Notes under the pieces: generated by a model
The model's database searches: none
Told to the model about the DNA's origin: nothing
The model's input: the letters and a program-made list of their open reading frames with translations, nothing else
NCBI GenBank assembly: GCA_035934235.1
Contig: DASYYB010000066.1
Coordinates: 1 to 64,000, forward strand
Length of the DNA: 64,000 bases
DNA from: REEB95 sp035934235
Lineage (GTDB): Bacteria > Pseudomonadota > Alphaproteobacteria > ATCC43930 > CGMCC-115725
Direction: 5' to 3'
Shown: one piece after another, positions 26,305 through 35,061 of the stretch
Layout of the letters: each line of letters starts with the position of its first letter
How positions within the stretch are numbered: position 1 is the first letter of the stretch
Program-made: the position numbers and the translations under genes

Positions 26305-28265
26305 CGGCGCAGCTCGGGCCGATCGCGGAAATAGGCGAGCGCTTCGGGATTGGCCAGCGCCTCGAGATTCTTCACCGGCCGTCCATGCACCACCTCGCGC
26401 ACGGCGAGCTCGACGATCTTGCCGCTTTTGGTGCGCGGAATGTCGGCGACCTGGACGGTGCGCGCCGGCACGTGGCGCGGGCTGGCGTTGGCGCGGATTT
26501 GCCGGTTGATGCGCTGGACCAGCGCTTCGTCGAGCGTCACGCCATCGCGCAATTTCACAAAGAGCACCACGCGCACGTCGCTCTGCCATTCTTGCGCCAC
26601 GACCAGCGATTCGAGCACGTCGGGAATCTGTTCGACCTGGCGATAGATTTCAGCGGTGCCGATGCGCACGCCGCCGGGATTGAGCACCGCGTCCGAGCGG
26701 CCATAGATGACGAAGCCGCCGTGACGCGTGCGCGCGGCGTAATCGCCGTGGCACCAGATGTTGGCGAAGCGCTCGAAGTAAGCGGCGTGATACTTGGCAT
26801 CGCCGGGATCGTTCCAGAACCCGAGCGGCATCGACGGAAATGCCTCGGCGCAGACCAGCTCGCCTTTCTCGTCGTCGGCCGCACGGCTGCCGTCGTCGCG
26901 CAACACCTCGACCGCCATGCCGAGCACCGGCGCCGCGATCTCGCCGCGCCACACCGGGCCGATCGGATTGCCCATGACGAAGCAGCCCATGATGTCGGTG
27001 CCGCCCGAGATCGAGGCCATGAACAGGTCGCGCTTGATGCCGTGGTAGACGAAGTCGAAGCCTTCGGGCGACAGCGGCGAGCCGGTCGAGCTCAGATACC
27101 GCACGTTCGCCAGCTTATGCGTCTTGATCGGTGTAAGACCGGCCTTGAGCACCGAGTCGATGTACTTGGCCGAGGTGCCGAAATGCGTCATGCGCTCGGC
27201 GTCGGCGTAATCGAACAGCGCGTTGCCCGACGGATGGAACGGCGAACCGTCGTAGAGCAGCAGTGTCGCGCCCGCGGCGAGCCCGGTGGCGAGCCAGTTC
27301 CACATCATCCAACCGCAGGTGGTGAAATAGAACAGCCGGTCGCCGTCCTTGAGGTCGCAATGCAGCTGCTGCTCGACGATGTGCTTCAAAAGCGAGCCGC
27401 CGGCGCCGTGCACGATGCATTTCGGCACGCCGGTCGTGCCTGACGAATACATGATGTAAAGCGGGTGGTTGAACGGCAGCCGCGCGAAGTCGATGGTGCG
27501 CGGCGCATAGGGCGCGACATAGGCGAGGTAATTCTTCGCATTGGCGAGGCCGCCGGGCGGGTCGCCGTTGCCGATATAGGGCACGATGATCGTGCGTTTG
27601 AGCGACGGCAGCGCAGCGGCGATTTCCCGATTCTTGTCGCCATTGTCGAAGGTCTTGCCGTTGTAGAAATAACCGTCGACCGCCAGCATCAGCTTGGGTT
27701 CGATCTGGCCGAGGCGGTCGAGCACGCCTTTGACGCCGAAATCCGGCGAGCACGACGACCACGCCGCGCCGAGCGACGCGGCCGCCAGCATGCCGATGAT
27801 CGCTTCGGGCATGTTGGCGACGATGCCGCCGACGCGGTCGCCGGGACCGATGCCATCCGCCTTCATCGCTTGCGCCAGGCGCGACACCTGGTCGTAAAGT
27901 TCGGCCCACGACAGGCGGCGGCGCACCTTGTCCTCGCCACGGAAGATCAGCGCGGCGCTGCTGTCGCGCTTGCGCAGCAGGTTCTCGGCGTAATTGAGCC
28001 GCGCCGCCGGGAAGAAGCGCGCGCCGGGCATCCGGTCGCCGGCTTCGAGCACCGCCGTGCCGGGCTCGCCGATCACCCGTCCCCAATCCCAGATCAGCCG
28101 CCAGAAGCCTTCGCGGTCGTCGATCGACCAGCGGTGCAGGCTCGCGAAATCGTCGAACCGGCGGCCAGTGCGGCGGCCAGCTTCGTCCATGAAACGGCGC
28201 AGATTGGTCGCCGCGATGTGCTCGGACGTCGGCTCCCAGAGGGCCGCGTCTTGCCGCGCGTCCAT
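26301..28265 (-). CDS. Acetoacetyl-CoA synthetase (acetoacetate-CoA ligase)
   Basis: 654 residues from ATG 28265, chosen because GGAGGC lies just upstream; an ATG four codons earlier is possible. ANL-superfamily ligase: AMP-binding P-loop YSSGTTGVPK, STGSPLSPEGF, the hinge region YGRSDAVLNPGG and the catalytic lysine in RTKSGKIVE. Length and motifs match acetoacetate-CoA ligase better than acetyl-CoA synthetase. It activates acetoacetate, for example from polyhydroxybutyrate or ketone-body breakdown. It lies 55 bases downstream of ccmI on the same strand. Confidence 0.92.
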   Translation of the reverse strand: MDARQDAALWEPTSEHIAATNLRRFMDEAGRRTGRRFDDFASLHRWSIDDREGFWRLIWDWGRVIGEPGTAVLEAGDRMPGARFFPAARLNYAENLLRKRDSSAALIFRGEDKVRRRLSWAELYDQVSRLAQAMKADGIGPGDRVGGIVANMPEAIIGMLAAASLGAAWSSCSPDFGVKGVLDRLGQIEPKLMLAVDGYFYNGKTFDNGDKNREIAAALPSLKRTIIVPYIGNGDPPGGLANAKNYLAYVAPYAPRTIDFARLPFNHPLYIMYSSGTTGVPKCIVHGAGGSLLKHIVEQQLHCDLKDGDRLFYFTTCGWMMWNWLATGLAAGATLLLYDGSPFHPSGNALFDYADAERMTHFGTSAKYIDSVLKAGLTPIKTHKLANVRYLSSTGSPLSPEGFDFVYHGIKRDLFMASISGGTDIMGCFVMGNPIGPVWRGEIAAPVLGMAVEVLRDDGSRAADDEKGELVCAEAFPSMPLGFWNDPGDAKYHAAYFERFANIWCHGDYAARTRHGGFVIYGRSDAVLNPGGVRIGTAEIYRQVEQIPDVLESLVVAQEWQSDVRVVLFVKLRDGVTLDEALVQRINRQIRANASPRHVPARTVQVADIPRTKSGKIVELAVREVVHGRPVKNLEALANPEALAYFRDRPELRR

Positions 28266-28320
28266 CGTTGCCTCCATGGGCGAAACTCTACCGCGCCGGC
28301 TTGCCGGCGGCCAAGTCCGC

Positions 28321-29145
28321 CTACCTGTCCTTGATCGCGTCGAGCGCGGCGTTGACCGTGTCGCGTTCGGGCGCGTCGGCCGGCATCACCCGCAGCAAGT
28401 GGGTCCAGTCGTTGCGCGCCTGCGCGAAATCGCGCTGCTGCGCCGCGGCCAGGCCGAGGAACCACAGCGCCATCGGCTGGTCGGGCTGCTGTGCGGTGAC
28501 GACCTTGAGCAGTGCGATCGCGCGTTGCGGCACTGGATCTTCGAGCTTGCGGCCGGTCAGCATCGCCGCGGCTTCGGCGAGCGCGATCCCCGGATCGTCG
28601 GGCTTGAGCTGGTGGGCATGCTCGTACGCGTCGATCGCCTTGTCGGTGTCGCCGAGCACCGCATAGGAGCGGCCGAGCATCGCCCAGCCCTGCGCATCCT
28701 GCGGATTGCTCTGGAGCTTGGCGGCAAGGCCGGACACCATGTTCTCGATCATCGCCTGTCGCGCCGCTGGCGAGACGCGGTTGGCGAACGGCAGATCGGG
28801 CAGGCCCGGCGATCCCAGCACGATATAGACCGCGAGCGCGAGGGCGGCAGTGCCAGCGCCAAGGATGACGGCAAGACCGCGTCGCGGCGCGCTGGCGACG
28901 GGCGCATCGGGTTCGTCCACCGCCGTCAGGATGCGACGCTCGATCTCACGCCGCGCCGCCGCGGCGTCCTCGGGCCGAACGATGCCGCGGGCGACATCGC
29001 GCTCGATTTCATTCAGCTGGTCGCGATAGACCGCGCGGTCATAGCGGCCGCGCGTCAACGCCCGGCCGGCACGCTGCCACAACGGCGACAGCACGGTGCC
29101 GAGCACCGCCAGCGTGACGAACAGCAGGGCGAGGGCGAAGATCAT
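28321..29145 (-). CDS. ccmI: Cytochrome c biogenesis protein CcmI
   Basis: 274 residues from ATG 29145. Two N-terminal transmembrane helices (residues ~1-20 and ~90-110) flank a leucine-zipper-like charged loop (YRDQLNEIERDVARG). A periplasmic TPR-like domain follows (WAMLGRSYAVLGDTDKAIDAYEHA). CcmI binds apocytochrome c and delivers it to the CcmF/H heme ligation machinery. Last gene of the ccm operon; its start overlaps the ccmH stop (ATGA). Confidence 0.93.
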   Translation of the reverse strand: MIFALALLFVTLAVLGTVLSPLWQRAGRALTRGRYDRAVYRDQLNEIERDVARGIVRPEDAAAARREIERRILTAVDEPDAPVASAPRRGLAVILGAGTAALALAVYIVLGSPGLPDLPFANRVSPAARQAMIENMVSGLAAKLQSNPQDAQGWAMLGRSYAVLGDTDKAIDAYEHAHQLKPDDPGIALAEAAAMLTGRKLEDPVPQRAIALLKVVTAQQPDQPMALWFLGLAAAQQRDFAQARNDWTHLLRVMPADAPERDTVNAALDAIKDR

Positions 29146-29600
29146 TGGTCGTCGAGCAGCAGCCGTTCGAGTTGCCGGCGCTGGTCGAGGTCGAGCGGCT
29201 CGTCCGGCGGCGCCGTCCGGCGGCGCAGATAGAGCCAGGCGCCAGCGGCGCCCAAAGCCAAGATGGCAAACGGCGAGAACCACAGAAGATAGGTTGCGGG
29301 CTCGACCGGCGGCTTGAGCAGGACGAACGCGCCGTACCGGTCGGTGACGTATTTGATCGCCTGCGCGTCGCTGTCGCCGGTCTTCAGCCGTTCGCGGATC
29401 AGCACCCGCAGATCGTGGGCGAGATCGGCGCTCGAATCCTCGATCGACTCGTTCTGACAAACCATGCATCGCAACTGCTTGCCGATCGCCTCGGCGCGCG
29501 CCTCGAGCGCCGGATTGGCCAGCATCTCGCCTGGCTCGACCGCGAGCGCCGCCTGCATCGCGCCGAGCAGGATCGCCGCGGCGATGAGCGCGCGGATCAA
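29142..29600 (-). CDS. ccmH: Cytochrome c biogenesis thiol oxidoreductase CcmH
   Basis: 152 residues from a TTG start at 29600 that overlaps the ccmG stop (TTGA); no suitable ATG exists. Signal peptide (residues 1-20), then the LRCMVCQ motif (Cys45, Cys48), one C-terminal transmembrane helix (~residues 105-125) and a short tail. CcmH reduces the apocytochrome CXXCH disulfide. Single-domain form, with the TPR part encoded separately as ccmI, as usual in alphaproteobacteria. Confidence 0.93.
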   Translation of the reverse strand: MIRALIAAAILLGAMQAALAVEPGEMLANPALEARAEAIGKQLRCMVCQNESIEDSSADLAHDLRVLIRERLKTGDSDAQAIKYVTDRYGAFVLLKPPVEPATYLLWFSPFAILALGAAGAWLYLRRRTAPPDEPLDLDQRRQLERLLLDDQ

Positions 29601-30139
29601 GATGCCCCCAGTTCTTGCAGCAGCGGCAGGATTTCCTTCCGCACGACGTCGTCGGTCAACGGCCCAACGTGGCGCCAGCGGATGTGGCCGGTGCGGTCGA
29701 TGGCATAGGTCTCGGGCACGCCGTAGACGCCGAAATCGATGGCGGTGCGGCCGCTTTCGTCGACGCCGATGCGGCGGTAAGGATCGCCGTATTGCTGGAG
29801 GAATTTTTCCGCGTCCGCCGGCTTGTCCTTGTAGTCGACGCCGTACAGCACGATGACGTTGCGCCGCGAAAGATCCATCAGCACCGGGCTTTCCGCGCGG
29901 CACGGCACGCACCACGAGGCGAAGAAATTGACGAAGACGATCTCGTCGGCAAACGCGCGGCTGGTCAGCCGCGCCTCGCCTTTCAATCCGGCAAGGTCGA
30001 AGGTCGGCGCCGGTTTGTCGATCAGCGCCGACGGCAGGAGCTCGGGGTTATAGCCGGGCGCGAGACCGTGCGAGAGGTAGATGGCGAGCGCGGCGAAGGC
30101 CACCAGCGGCACGAGATAAAGCGCGCGGCGCCAGCTCAT
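29597..30139 (-). CDS. ccmG: Periplasmic thioredoxin CcmG/DsbE
   Basis: 180 residues from ATG 30139. N-terminal membrane anchor (residues ~5-22), then a thioredoxin domain with active site WCVPC (Cys77, Cys80) and cis-Pro in YGVPETY. It keeps CcmH or apocytochrome cysteines reduced in the periplasm. Start overlaps the ccmF stop; stop overlaps the ccmH start. Confidence 0.95.
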   Translation of the reverse strand: MSWRRALYLVPLVAFAALAIYLSHGLAPGYNPELLPSALIDKPAPTFDLAGLKGEARLTSRAFADEIVFVNFFASWCVPCRAESPVLMDLSRRNVIVLYGVDYKDKPADAEKFLQQYGDPYRRIGVDESGRTAIDFGVYGVPETYAIDRTGHIRWRHVGPLTDDVVRKEILPLLQELGAS

Positions 30140-32124
30140 GCGCGGCTCCCATCCGCCGGCAACGCGGCTTTGCCGGCGCGGCGCGCGGCGACGCCGACGC
30201 GCCAGCGCCGGTCGCTCAAGCTGACGACGCCGCCGAAGGCCATGATCACGCCGCCGATCCAGATGAACGGCACCAGCGGCTTCCAATAGGCGCGCACCGC
30301 CCAGCCGCCTTTGTCGTCGGGGTCGCCGAGCGCCAGGTAGAAGTCGGCGAAGAAATTGGTGTGGATCGCGGTCTTGCTCACCGTCTGCTGTTGCAGCGGA
30401 AAGAAACGCCGCTCGGGTTCGAGCTGGGCGATGACGCGCGTACCGTCGAGCAAGGTGAAGTCGCCGCGGTCGGCGGTGTAGTTGATGCCTTCATGCTTGC
30501 CGATGCCGTCGAAGCGCAGCGTATAGCCCGCCACCGGCAGGGTCTGACCGAGATGAAGCAACGCGATGCTCTGTTGCTCGAAGCCCGAGGCGGCGATGCC
30601 GGCCACGGTCACCGCCAGGCCGAAATGCGCCAGCGTCATGCCATAGGAGGCGCGCGGCTGGGCCAAGGCGCGGCGGACGACATCGGACCATGGCGCGCGG
30701 AAGAGGCGCAACCGGTCGGCGATTTCGACCACCGCGCCGCCACCCATCCAGGCGGCGAGACCGATGCCGAGCACCGACAGCACCGGGCCGCCGTGACTCA
30801 GATAAAACGCAACGAGCATCGCGGCGATGACGGCGGCGAACGCCGCCCACAGCCGCTGCAACGCGCCGAGAAAATCGCCGCGCTTCCACGCGAGCAGCGG
30901 CCCGATGCCGACCGCCAGCAACAGCGGAATCATCAGCGGCACGAAGGTGCGGTCGAAAAACGGATAGCCGACCGACAGCTTGGGGCCACCAACGGCGTCG
31001 AGGAACAGCGGATAAAGCGTGCCGATGAACACCGTGGCGCAGCAGCTCGCCAGGATCAGATTGTTGAGCAGCAGCGCGCCTTCGCGCGAGATCGGCGCGA
31101 ACACGCCGCCCGGCTCGAGCGTCGGCGCCCGCCAGGCGTAAAGCGCCAGCGAGCCACCGATGGCGATGCACAACAGCAGCAGGATGAAGATGCCACGGCG
31201 CGGATCGTGCGCGAACGCGTGCACCGAGGTGAGCACGCCGGAGCGCACCAGGAAGGTGCCGACCAGCGACAGCGAAAAGGTCAGGATCGCCAGCAGGATC
31301 GTCCAGCTCTTGAGCGTGTCGCGGCGCTCGACCACGATCGCCGAATGCAACAGCGCGGTGCCGGCGAGCCACGGCATCAGCGACGCGTTCTCGACCGGGT
31401 CCCAGAACCACCAGCCGCCCCAGCCGAGCGTGTAATAGGCCCACCAGCTGCCCATGGCGATGCCGAGCGTCAGGCAGCACCACGACGCCAGCGTCCACGG
31501 TCGCACCCAGCGTGCCCAGGCGGCGTCGACGCGGCCGTCGATCAACGCCGCGATCGCGAAGGCGAAAGCGACCGAATTGCCGACATATCCCAAATAAAGG
31601 AACGGCGGATGGAAGGCGAGGCCGGGGTCTTGCAGGATCGGGTTGAGGCCCATGCCTTCGTTCGGCGCCGGCGACAGGCGCAGGAACGGATTCGACGTCA
31701 GCAGGATGAACAGCAAGAAGCCGATGGCGATCAGCCCCTTAACGCCGAGCACGCGCGCGCACAGCCGCGGCGGCATGGCGTCGCCGAACCAAGCGATCGC
31801 CGCGCCGTAGAGCGCCAGGATCAGCACCCACAGCACCATCGAGCCTTCGTGGTTGCCCCAGACGCTGGTGAGCTTGTAGAGCAGTGGCTTGGCGCTGCTG
31901 CTGTTCTCGGCGACGTTGGCGACCGAGAAATCCGACACGAAATAGGCGTGCACCAGCGTCGCGAAGGCGAGTGCGATGAGCGCGAACTGCGCCATCGCCG
32001 CCAATCGACCCGCCGCCATCAGGTTGAGGTCGTTGCGCGCCGCGCCGGTCAGCGTCAGCCCGGCTTGGAGCATCGCGACCGCCAGCGCCAGGATGAGCGC
32101 GAAATGGCCGAGTTCGATGATCAT
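30136..32124 (-). CDS. ccmF: Cytochrome c heme lyase subunit CcmF
   Basis: 662 residues from ATG 32124 with about 15 transmembrane helices. The WWD heme-handling region reads GWGGWWFWDPVENASLMPW. Other family segments are WGNHEGSMVLW and FLGTFLVRSGVLTSVHAFA. With CcmH/I it attaches heme to apocytochrome c in the periplasm. Four-base overlaps join it to ccmE upstream and ccmG downstream. Confidence 0.96.
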   Translation of the reverse strand: MIIELGHFALILALAVAMLQAGLTLTGAARNDLNLMAAGRLAAMAQFALIALAFATLVHAYFVSDFSVANVAENSSSAKPLLYKLTSVWGNHEGSMVLWVLILALYGAAIAWFGDAMPPRLCARVLGVKGLIAIGFLLFILLTSNPFLRLSPAPNEGMGLNPILQDPGLAFHPPFLYLGYVGNSVAFAFAIAALIDGRVDAAWARWVRPWTLASWCCLTLGIAMGSWWAYYTLGWGGWWFWDPVENASLMPWLAGTALLHSAIVVERRDTLKSWTILLAILTFSLSLVGTFLVRSGVLTSVHAFAHDPRRGIFILLLLCIAIGGSLALYAWRAPTLEPGGVFAPISREGALLLNNLILASCCATVFIGTLYPLFLDAVGGPKLSVGYPFFDRTFVPLMIPLLLAVGIGPLLAWKRGDFLGALQRLWAAFAAVIAAMLVAFYLSHGGPVLSVLGIGLAAWMGGGAVVEIADRLRLFRAPWSDVVRRALAQPRASYGMTLAHFGLAVTVAGIAASGFEQQSIALLHLGQTLPVAGYTLRFDGIGKHEGINYTADRGDFTLLDGTRVIAQLEPERRFFPLQQQTVSKTAIHTNFFADFYLALGDPDDKGGWAVRAYWKPLVPFIWIGGVIMAFGGVVSLSDRRWRVGVAARRAGKAALPADGSRA

Positions 32125-32603
32125 CGGATCGCTCCGGCGCCGGCGGGCGGCACCGGCGCGCCGTTCGCGCCTTCCTGCCACCGGCCGGCCTTCTTCAGCG
32201 CGTCGACGACTTCCGGCGGCATATAGCGCTCGTCGTGCTTCGCCAGCAACGTCGTCGCCTTGAAGCCGCCGCCAGGCGTCAGCCGGCCTTCGACCACGAC
32301 GCCCTGACCTTCGCGGAAGAGATCGGGCACCGTGCCGCGATAGGTCACCGGCACGGATTTCCGTCCGTCGGTGACGGTAAAATCGAGCGTCGAGCCGTCG
32401 GCCTCGTGCTTGACGCTGCCGGCCGCGACCAGGCCGCCGATCCGCACCAGCCGGCCCGGTGGAATATGTTCCGCATAAAGGTCGGACGGACCATAGAAGA
32501 AGACCAGATTATCGTTGAGCGCCGACAGCGTCAGGCCGACCGCAAGGCCGAGCAGCGCGACGCCGCCGAGCACGAAATAAAGCCGCCGCCGCTTGCGCGT
32601 CAT
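32121..32603 (-). CDS. ccmE: Heme chaperone CcmE
   Basis: 160 residues. N-terminal signal anchor (residues ~8-28), then an OB-fold periplasmic domain. The covalent heme ligand is His123 in the HDERY motif (His123-x3-Tyr127). CcmE receives heme from CcmC and passes it to CcmF. Overlaps neighbours by four bases on both sides. Confidence 0.96.
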   Translation of the reverse strand: MTRKRRRLYFVLGGVALLGLAVGLTLSALNDNLVFFYGPSDLYAEHIPPGRLVRIGGLVAAGSVKHEADGSTLDFTVTDGRKSVPVTYRGTVPDLFREGQGVVVEGRLTPGGGFKATTLLAKHDERYMPPEVVDALKKAGRWQEGANGAPVPPAGAGAIR

Positions 32604-32749
32604 CGCCGCTCCTCGGCGTCGAGCGCGCGTTGCGCCCGGCGATAGCCGATCATGCTATGCGCCAGCAGGCCGACGAGCACGATCACCGCGACGCCATAGG
32701 CCGGCCAGACGAAGCGGGCATAGCCGCCCATGGCGAAGAACTGCGCCAT
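32600..32749 (-). CDS. ccmD: Heme exporter subunit CcmD
   Basis: 49 residues from ATG 32749, a length typical of CcmD. One transmembrane helix (residues ~15-32) is followed by a basic, helical tail (YRRAQRALDAEERR). Family members begin with a similar FFAMGGYARFVW. CcmD helps release holo-CcmE from CcmABC. It overlaps ccmE by four bases and touches the ccmC stop (TGATG). Confidence 0.9.
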   Translation of the reverse strand: MAQFFAMGGYARFVWPAYGVAVIVLVGLLAHSMIGYRRAQRALDAEERR

Positions 32750-33459
32750 CACGTGCCGAAACGCAACGCGCGCAGCTTGGCGCGCAACAACGCGGTCCGC
32801 ATGCGCAGCATCAGCAGCACCGCGAACAGGAAAAGAAACCCGGCCGCCATGACCAGCAGCGGCCACAGCATCGAGACGGCGATAGTCGGGCCGCCCATGC
32901 GGAACACGCTCGCCTTCTGGTGCAGCGTGTTCCACCAGTCGACCGAGAATTTGATGATCGGCAGATTGACCACGCCGACGATGGCGAGGATCGCCGCGGC
33001 GCGCGAGCCGCGCGTGCGGTCGTCGAACGCGTTGGCCAGCGCGATAAAGCCGAGGTAGAGGAAAAACAGGACCAGCACCGAGGTCAGTCGCGCGTCCCAC
33101 ACCCACCAGGTGCCCCACATTGGTTCGCCCCACAGCGAACCGCTGACCAGACAGACCAGCGTAAAGCCCGCCCCAATGGGCGCGGCGCTTTCGGCCGCGA
33201 TATGCGCCAGCGGATGCCGCCAGATCAATGCCACGGCGCTCGCGACCGCCATCACCGCATAGACCAGGCTCGCCAGCCACGCCGAGGGCACGTGCACGTA
33301 CATGATCTTGACCGCTTCGCCCTGCTGATAGTCGGGTGGTGCGATGAACAGGGCACCATAGAGTCCGATCGCGATCAGCCCGGCCGCTGCGGCGCTGCAC
33401 CACGGCAGCAGGGCAGCCGACAGGCGCATGAAACGGGCCGGATTGGCGAAGCGCTGCAT
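32749..33459 (-). CDS. ccmC: Heme exporter / CcmE heme-loading protein CcmC
   Basis: 236 residues from ATG 33459 with six transmembrane helices. The WWD signature GTWWVWDARLTS is present, with conserved His in MYVHVPSAW and TLHQKAS. CcmC loads heme onto CcmE. It is separated from ccmB by 14 bases, the only true gap inside the operon. Confidence 0.95.
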   Translation of the reverse strand: MQRFANPARFMRLSAALLPWCSAAAAGLIAIGLYGALFIAPPDYQQGEAVKIMYVHVPSAWLASLVYAVMAVASAVALIWRHPLAHIAAESAAPIGAGFTLVCLVSGSLWGEPMWGTWWVWDARLTSVLVLFFLYLGFIALANAFDDRTRGSRAAAILAIVGVVNLPIIKFSVDWWNTLHQKASVFRMGGPTIAVSMLWPLLVMAAGFLFLFAVLLMLRMRTALLRAKLRALRFGT

Positions 33460-33473
33460 GGCCGGTTTTTCTG

Positions 33474-34139
33474 CTATTCGAGCGCCTGGCGCAAGGCTGC
33501 TGCCGCCGCCCATGGCGCCAACGCCAGCGACCCCGCGAAGAGCGCCGCCAGCAGCAAAAGATGCGGCCGCGATTCGAGGCCCAAGGCGGCGGCATCGCAG
33601 GCGGCGACGCCGAAGATCAGGACCGGAATGTAAAGCGGCAGCACCAACAGCGACAGCAGGACGCCGGCGCGCCGCGCGCCCAGCGTCAACGCCGCGCCGA
33701 TCGCGCCGATCAGGCTCAGCACCGGCGTGCCCAGCAGCAGCGCCGCGATCAGCGCCGGATAACCGGCCGCATCGAAATGCAGCACCAGCGCCAGCAGCGG
33801 CGCGATGATCGTCAGCGGCAAACCGGTGGTAAGCCAATGCGCCGCGCATTTCGCCAGCACCTGAATCTCGAGCGGCACCGGCATGAGCGACAGCGCTTCC
33901 AAACTTCCATCCTGGAAGTCGGCGTCGAACAGCCGCTCGAGCGAGAGCAACGCCGCCAGCAACGCCGTCACCCACAACACGCCCGCCGCGATGCGCGCCA
34001 GCAAATCCGGATCCGGTCCGACGCCGAAGGGGAACAGGATCACCGCCAACGCGAAGAACGCGACGACGTTGGCGACGTCGCCGCCCTGACGGAACGCCAG
34101 CCGCAGATCGCGCGTCAGCAGCGCAGTGAAGCCGCTCAT
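33474..34139 (-). CDS. ccmB: Heme exporter membrane subunit CcmB
   Basis: 221 residues from ATG 34139 with six predicted transmembrane helices. The loop LERLFDADFQDGSLEALSL, a CcmB hallmark, lies near residue 65-85. Membrane partner of the CcmA ATPase. Start overlaps the ccmA stop. Confidence 0.94.
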   Translation of the reverse strand: MSGFTALLTRDLRLAFRQGGDVANVVAFFALAVILFPFGVGPDPDLLARIAAGVLWVTALLAALLSLERLFDADFQDGSLEALSLMPVPLEIQVLAKCAAHWLTTGLPLTIIAPLLALVLHFDAAGYPALIAALLLGTPVLSLIGAIGAALTLGARRAGVLLSLLVLPLYIPVLIFGVAACDAAALGLESRPHLLLLAALFAGSLALAPWAAAAALRQALE

Positions 34140-34780
34140 CCTTGTCTCCTGGCGTGGGCGGCGAGCGACAGGGTGTGCGCGTCGGGCAACGGCAGTGGTG
34201 CATGCGTCGCCAGCGCGACGCAACCGCCGGCGCGCCGATGGTCGGCGATCGCCGTCAGCAGAATCTCGGTCGCTTCCGCGTCGAGGCTGGTGGTCGGCTC
34301 GTCGAGCAGCCACAGCATCGCAGGCGATGCCACCAGCCGCGCCAGGCCGAGCCGCTTGCGCTCGCCGGCTGACAGATAACGCGTCGGCCAGGCGGCGCGC
34401 GCATCGAGACGGAAGCGGCGCAGGGCGTCGAGGGCGCGGCCGTTCGGGCCGCGCATCCCGGCCCAGAACGCCAGATTCTCCTCGGCCGTCAGGGCCAGCT
34501 TCACCGCGTCTTGATGGCCGATGTAATGGAGCCGGGCGCGGTGGGCGGCGGGGTCGTCGGCGATGGTGGCGCCATCCCAGGCGATCACGCCTTGTTCGGG
34601 CCGTGCGAGTCCGGCCATGAGGCGCAACAGGCTGGTCTTGCCGCTGCCGTTGGGGCCGCCGAGCAGCAACGCGTCACCCGGCGCCAGCGCGAAGGCGACG
34701 TCCTTGAACACCCGGCGCTCGCCGCGGCGGCACGCAAGTCCTTCACCGGTAAATGAATTCCGCGATTCCCGGCCCGCCAT
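34136..34780 (-). CDS. ccmA: ABC transporter ATP-binding protein CcmA
   Basis: 214 residues. Walker A GPNGSGKT (about 42-49), ABC signature LSAGERKRLGLARL, Walker B LWLLDEPT and the switch His in LATHAP. It powers release of holo-CcmE from the CcmABCD complex. First gene of the ccm operon; a terminator-like hairpin upstream isolates it from the preceding gene. Confidence 0.95.
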   Translation of the reverse strand: MAGRESRNSFTGEGLACRRGERRVFKDVAFALAPGDALLLGGPNGSGKTSLLRLMAGLARPEQGVIAWDGATIADDPAAHRARLHYIGHQDAVKLALTAEENLAFWAGMRGPNGRALDALRRFRLDARAAWPTRYLSAGERKRLGLARLVASPAMLWLLDEPTTSLDAEATEILLTAIADHRRAGGCVALATHAPLPLPDAHTLSLAAHARRQG

Positions 34781-34840
34781 GGCGCGGCACTATGCCATGG
34801 GCCGGGCACGCCGACTCCGGCAAAACGCCGCGGCCGGGTT

Positions 34841-34881
34841 AAAAAAGTGACGGCCTCGGTGGGGGAGGTACCGAGGCCGTC
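34841..34881 (-). terminator. Rho-independent terminator on the minus strand
   Basis: A perfect 12-bp inverted repeat GACGGCCTCGGT/ACCGAGGCCGTC (34849-34860 with 34870-34881) is followed on the minus strand by six T (34841-34846 as A on plus). It ends the transcript of the membrane protein gene at 35062-36519. A second perfect hairpin, AGCGGTCG/CGACCGCT, sits beside it at 34889-34909. Confidence 0.85.
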
Positions 34882-35061
34882 GAATTAGAGCGGTCGGGGG
34901 GCGACCGCTTCATGGAGATGTGAGACAAGCCAAAAGCCAAATGTCTCTCACCGGCCGCGATGAAAGCCCGGGATTGAGACCCGATTTGGATCGAAATGTG
35001 GCGAAAGCATGATTTGTGGCCCGACCCGGCGCGATCACCGATTTGGCTCAAAAGGCCGCGT

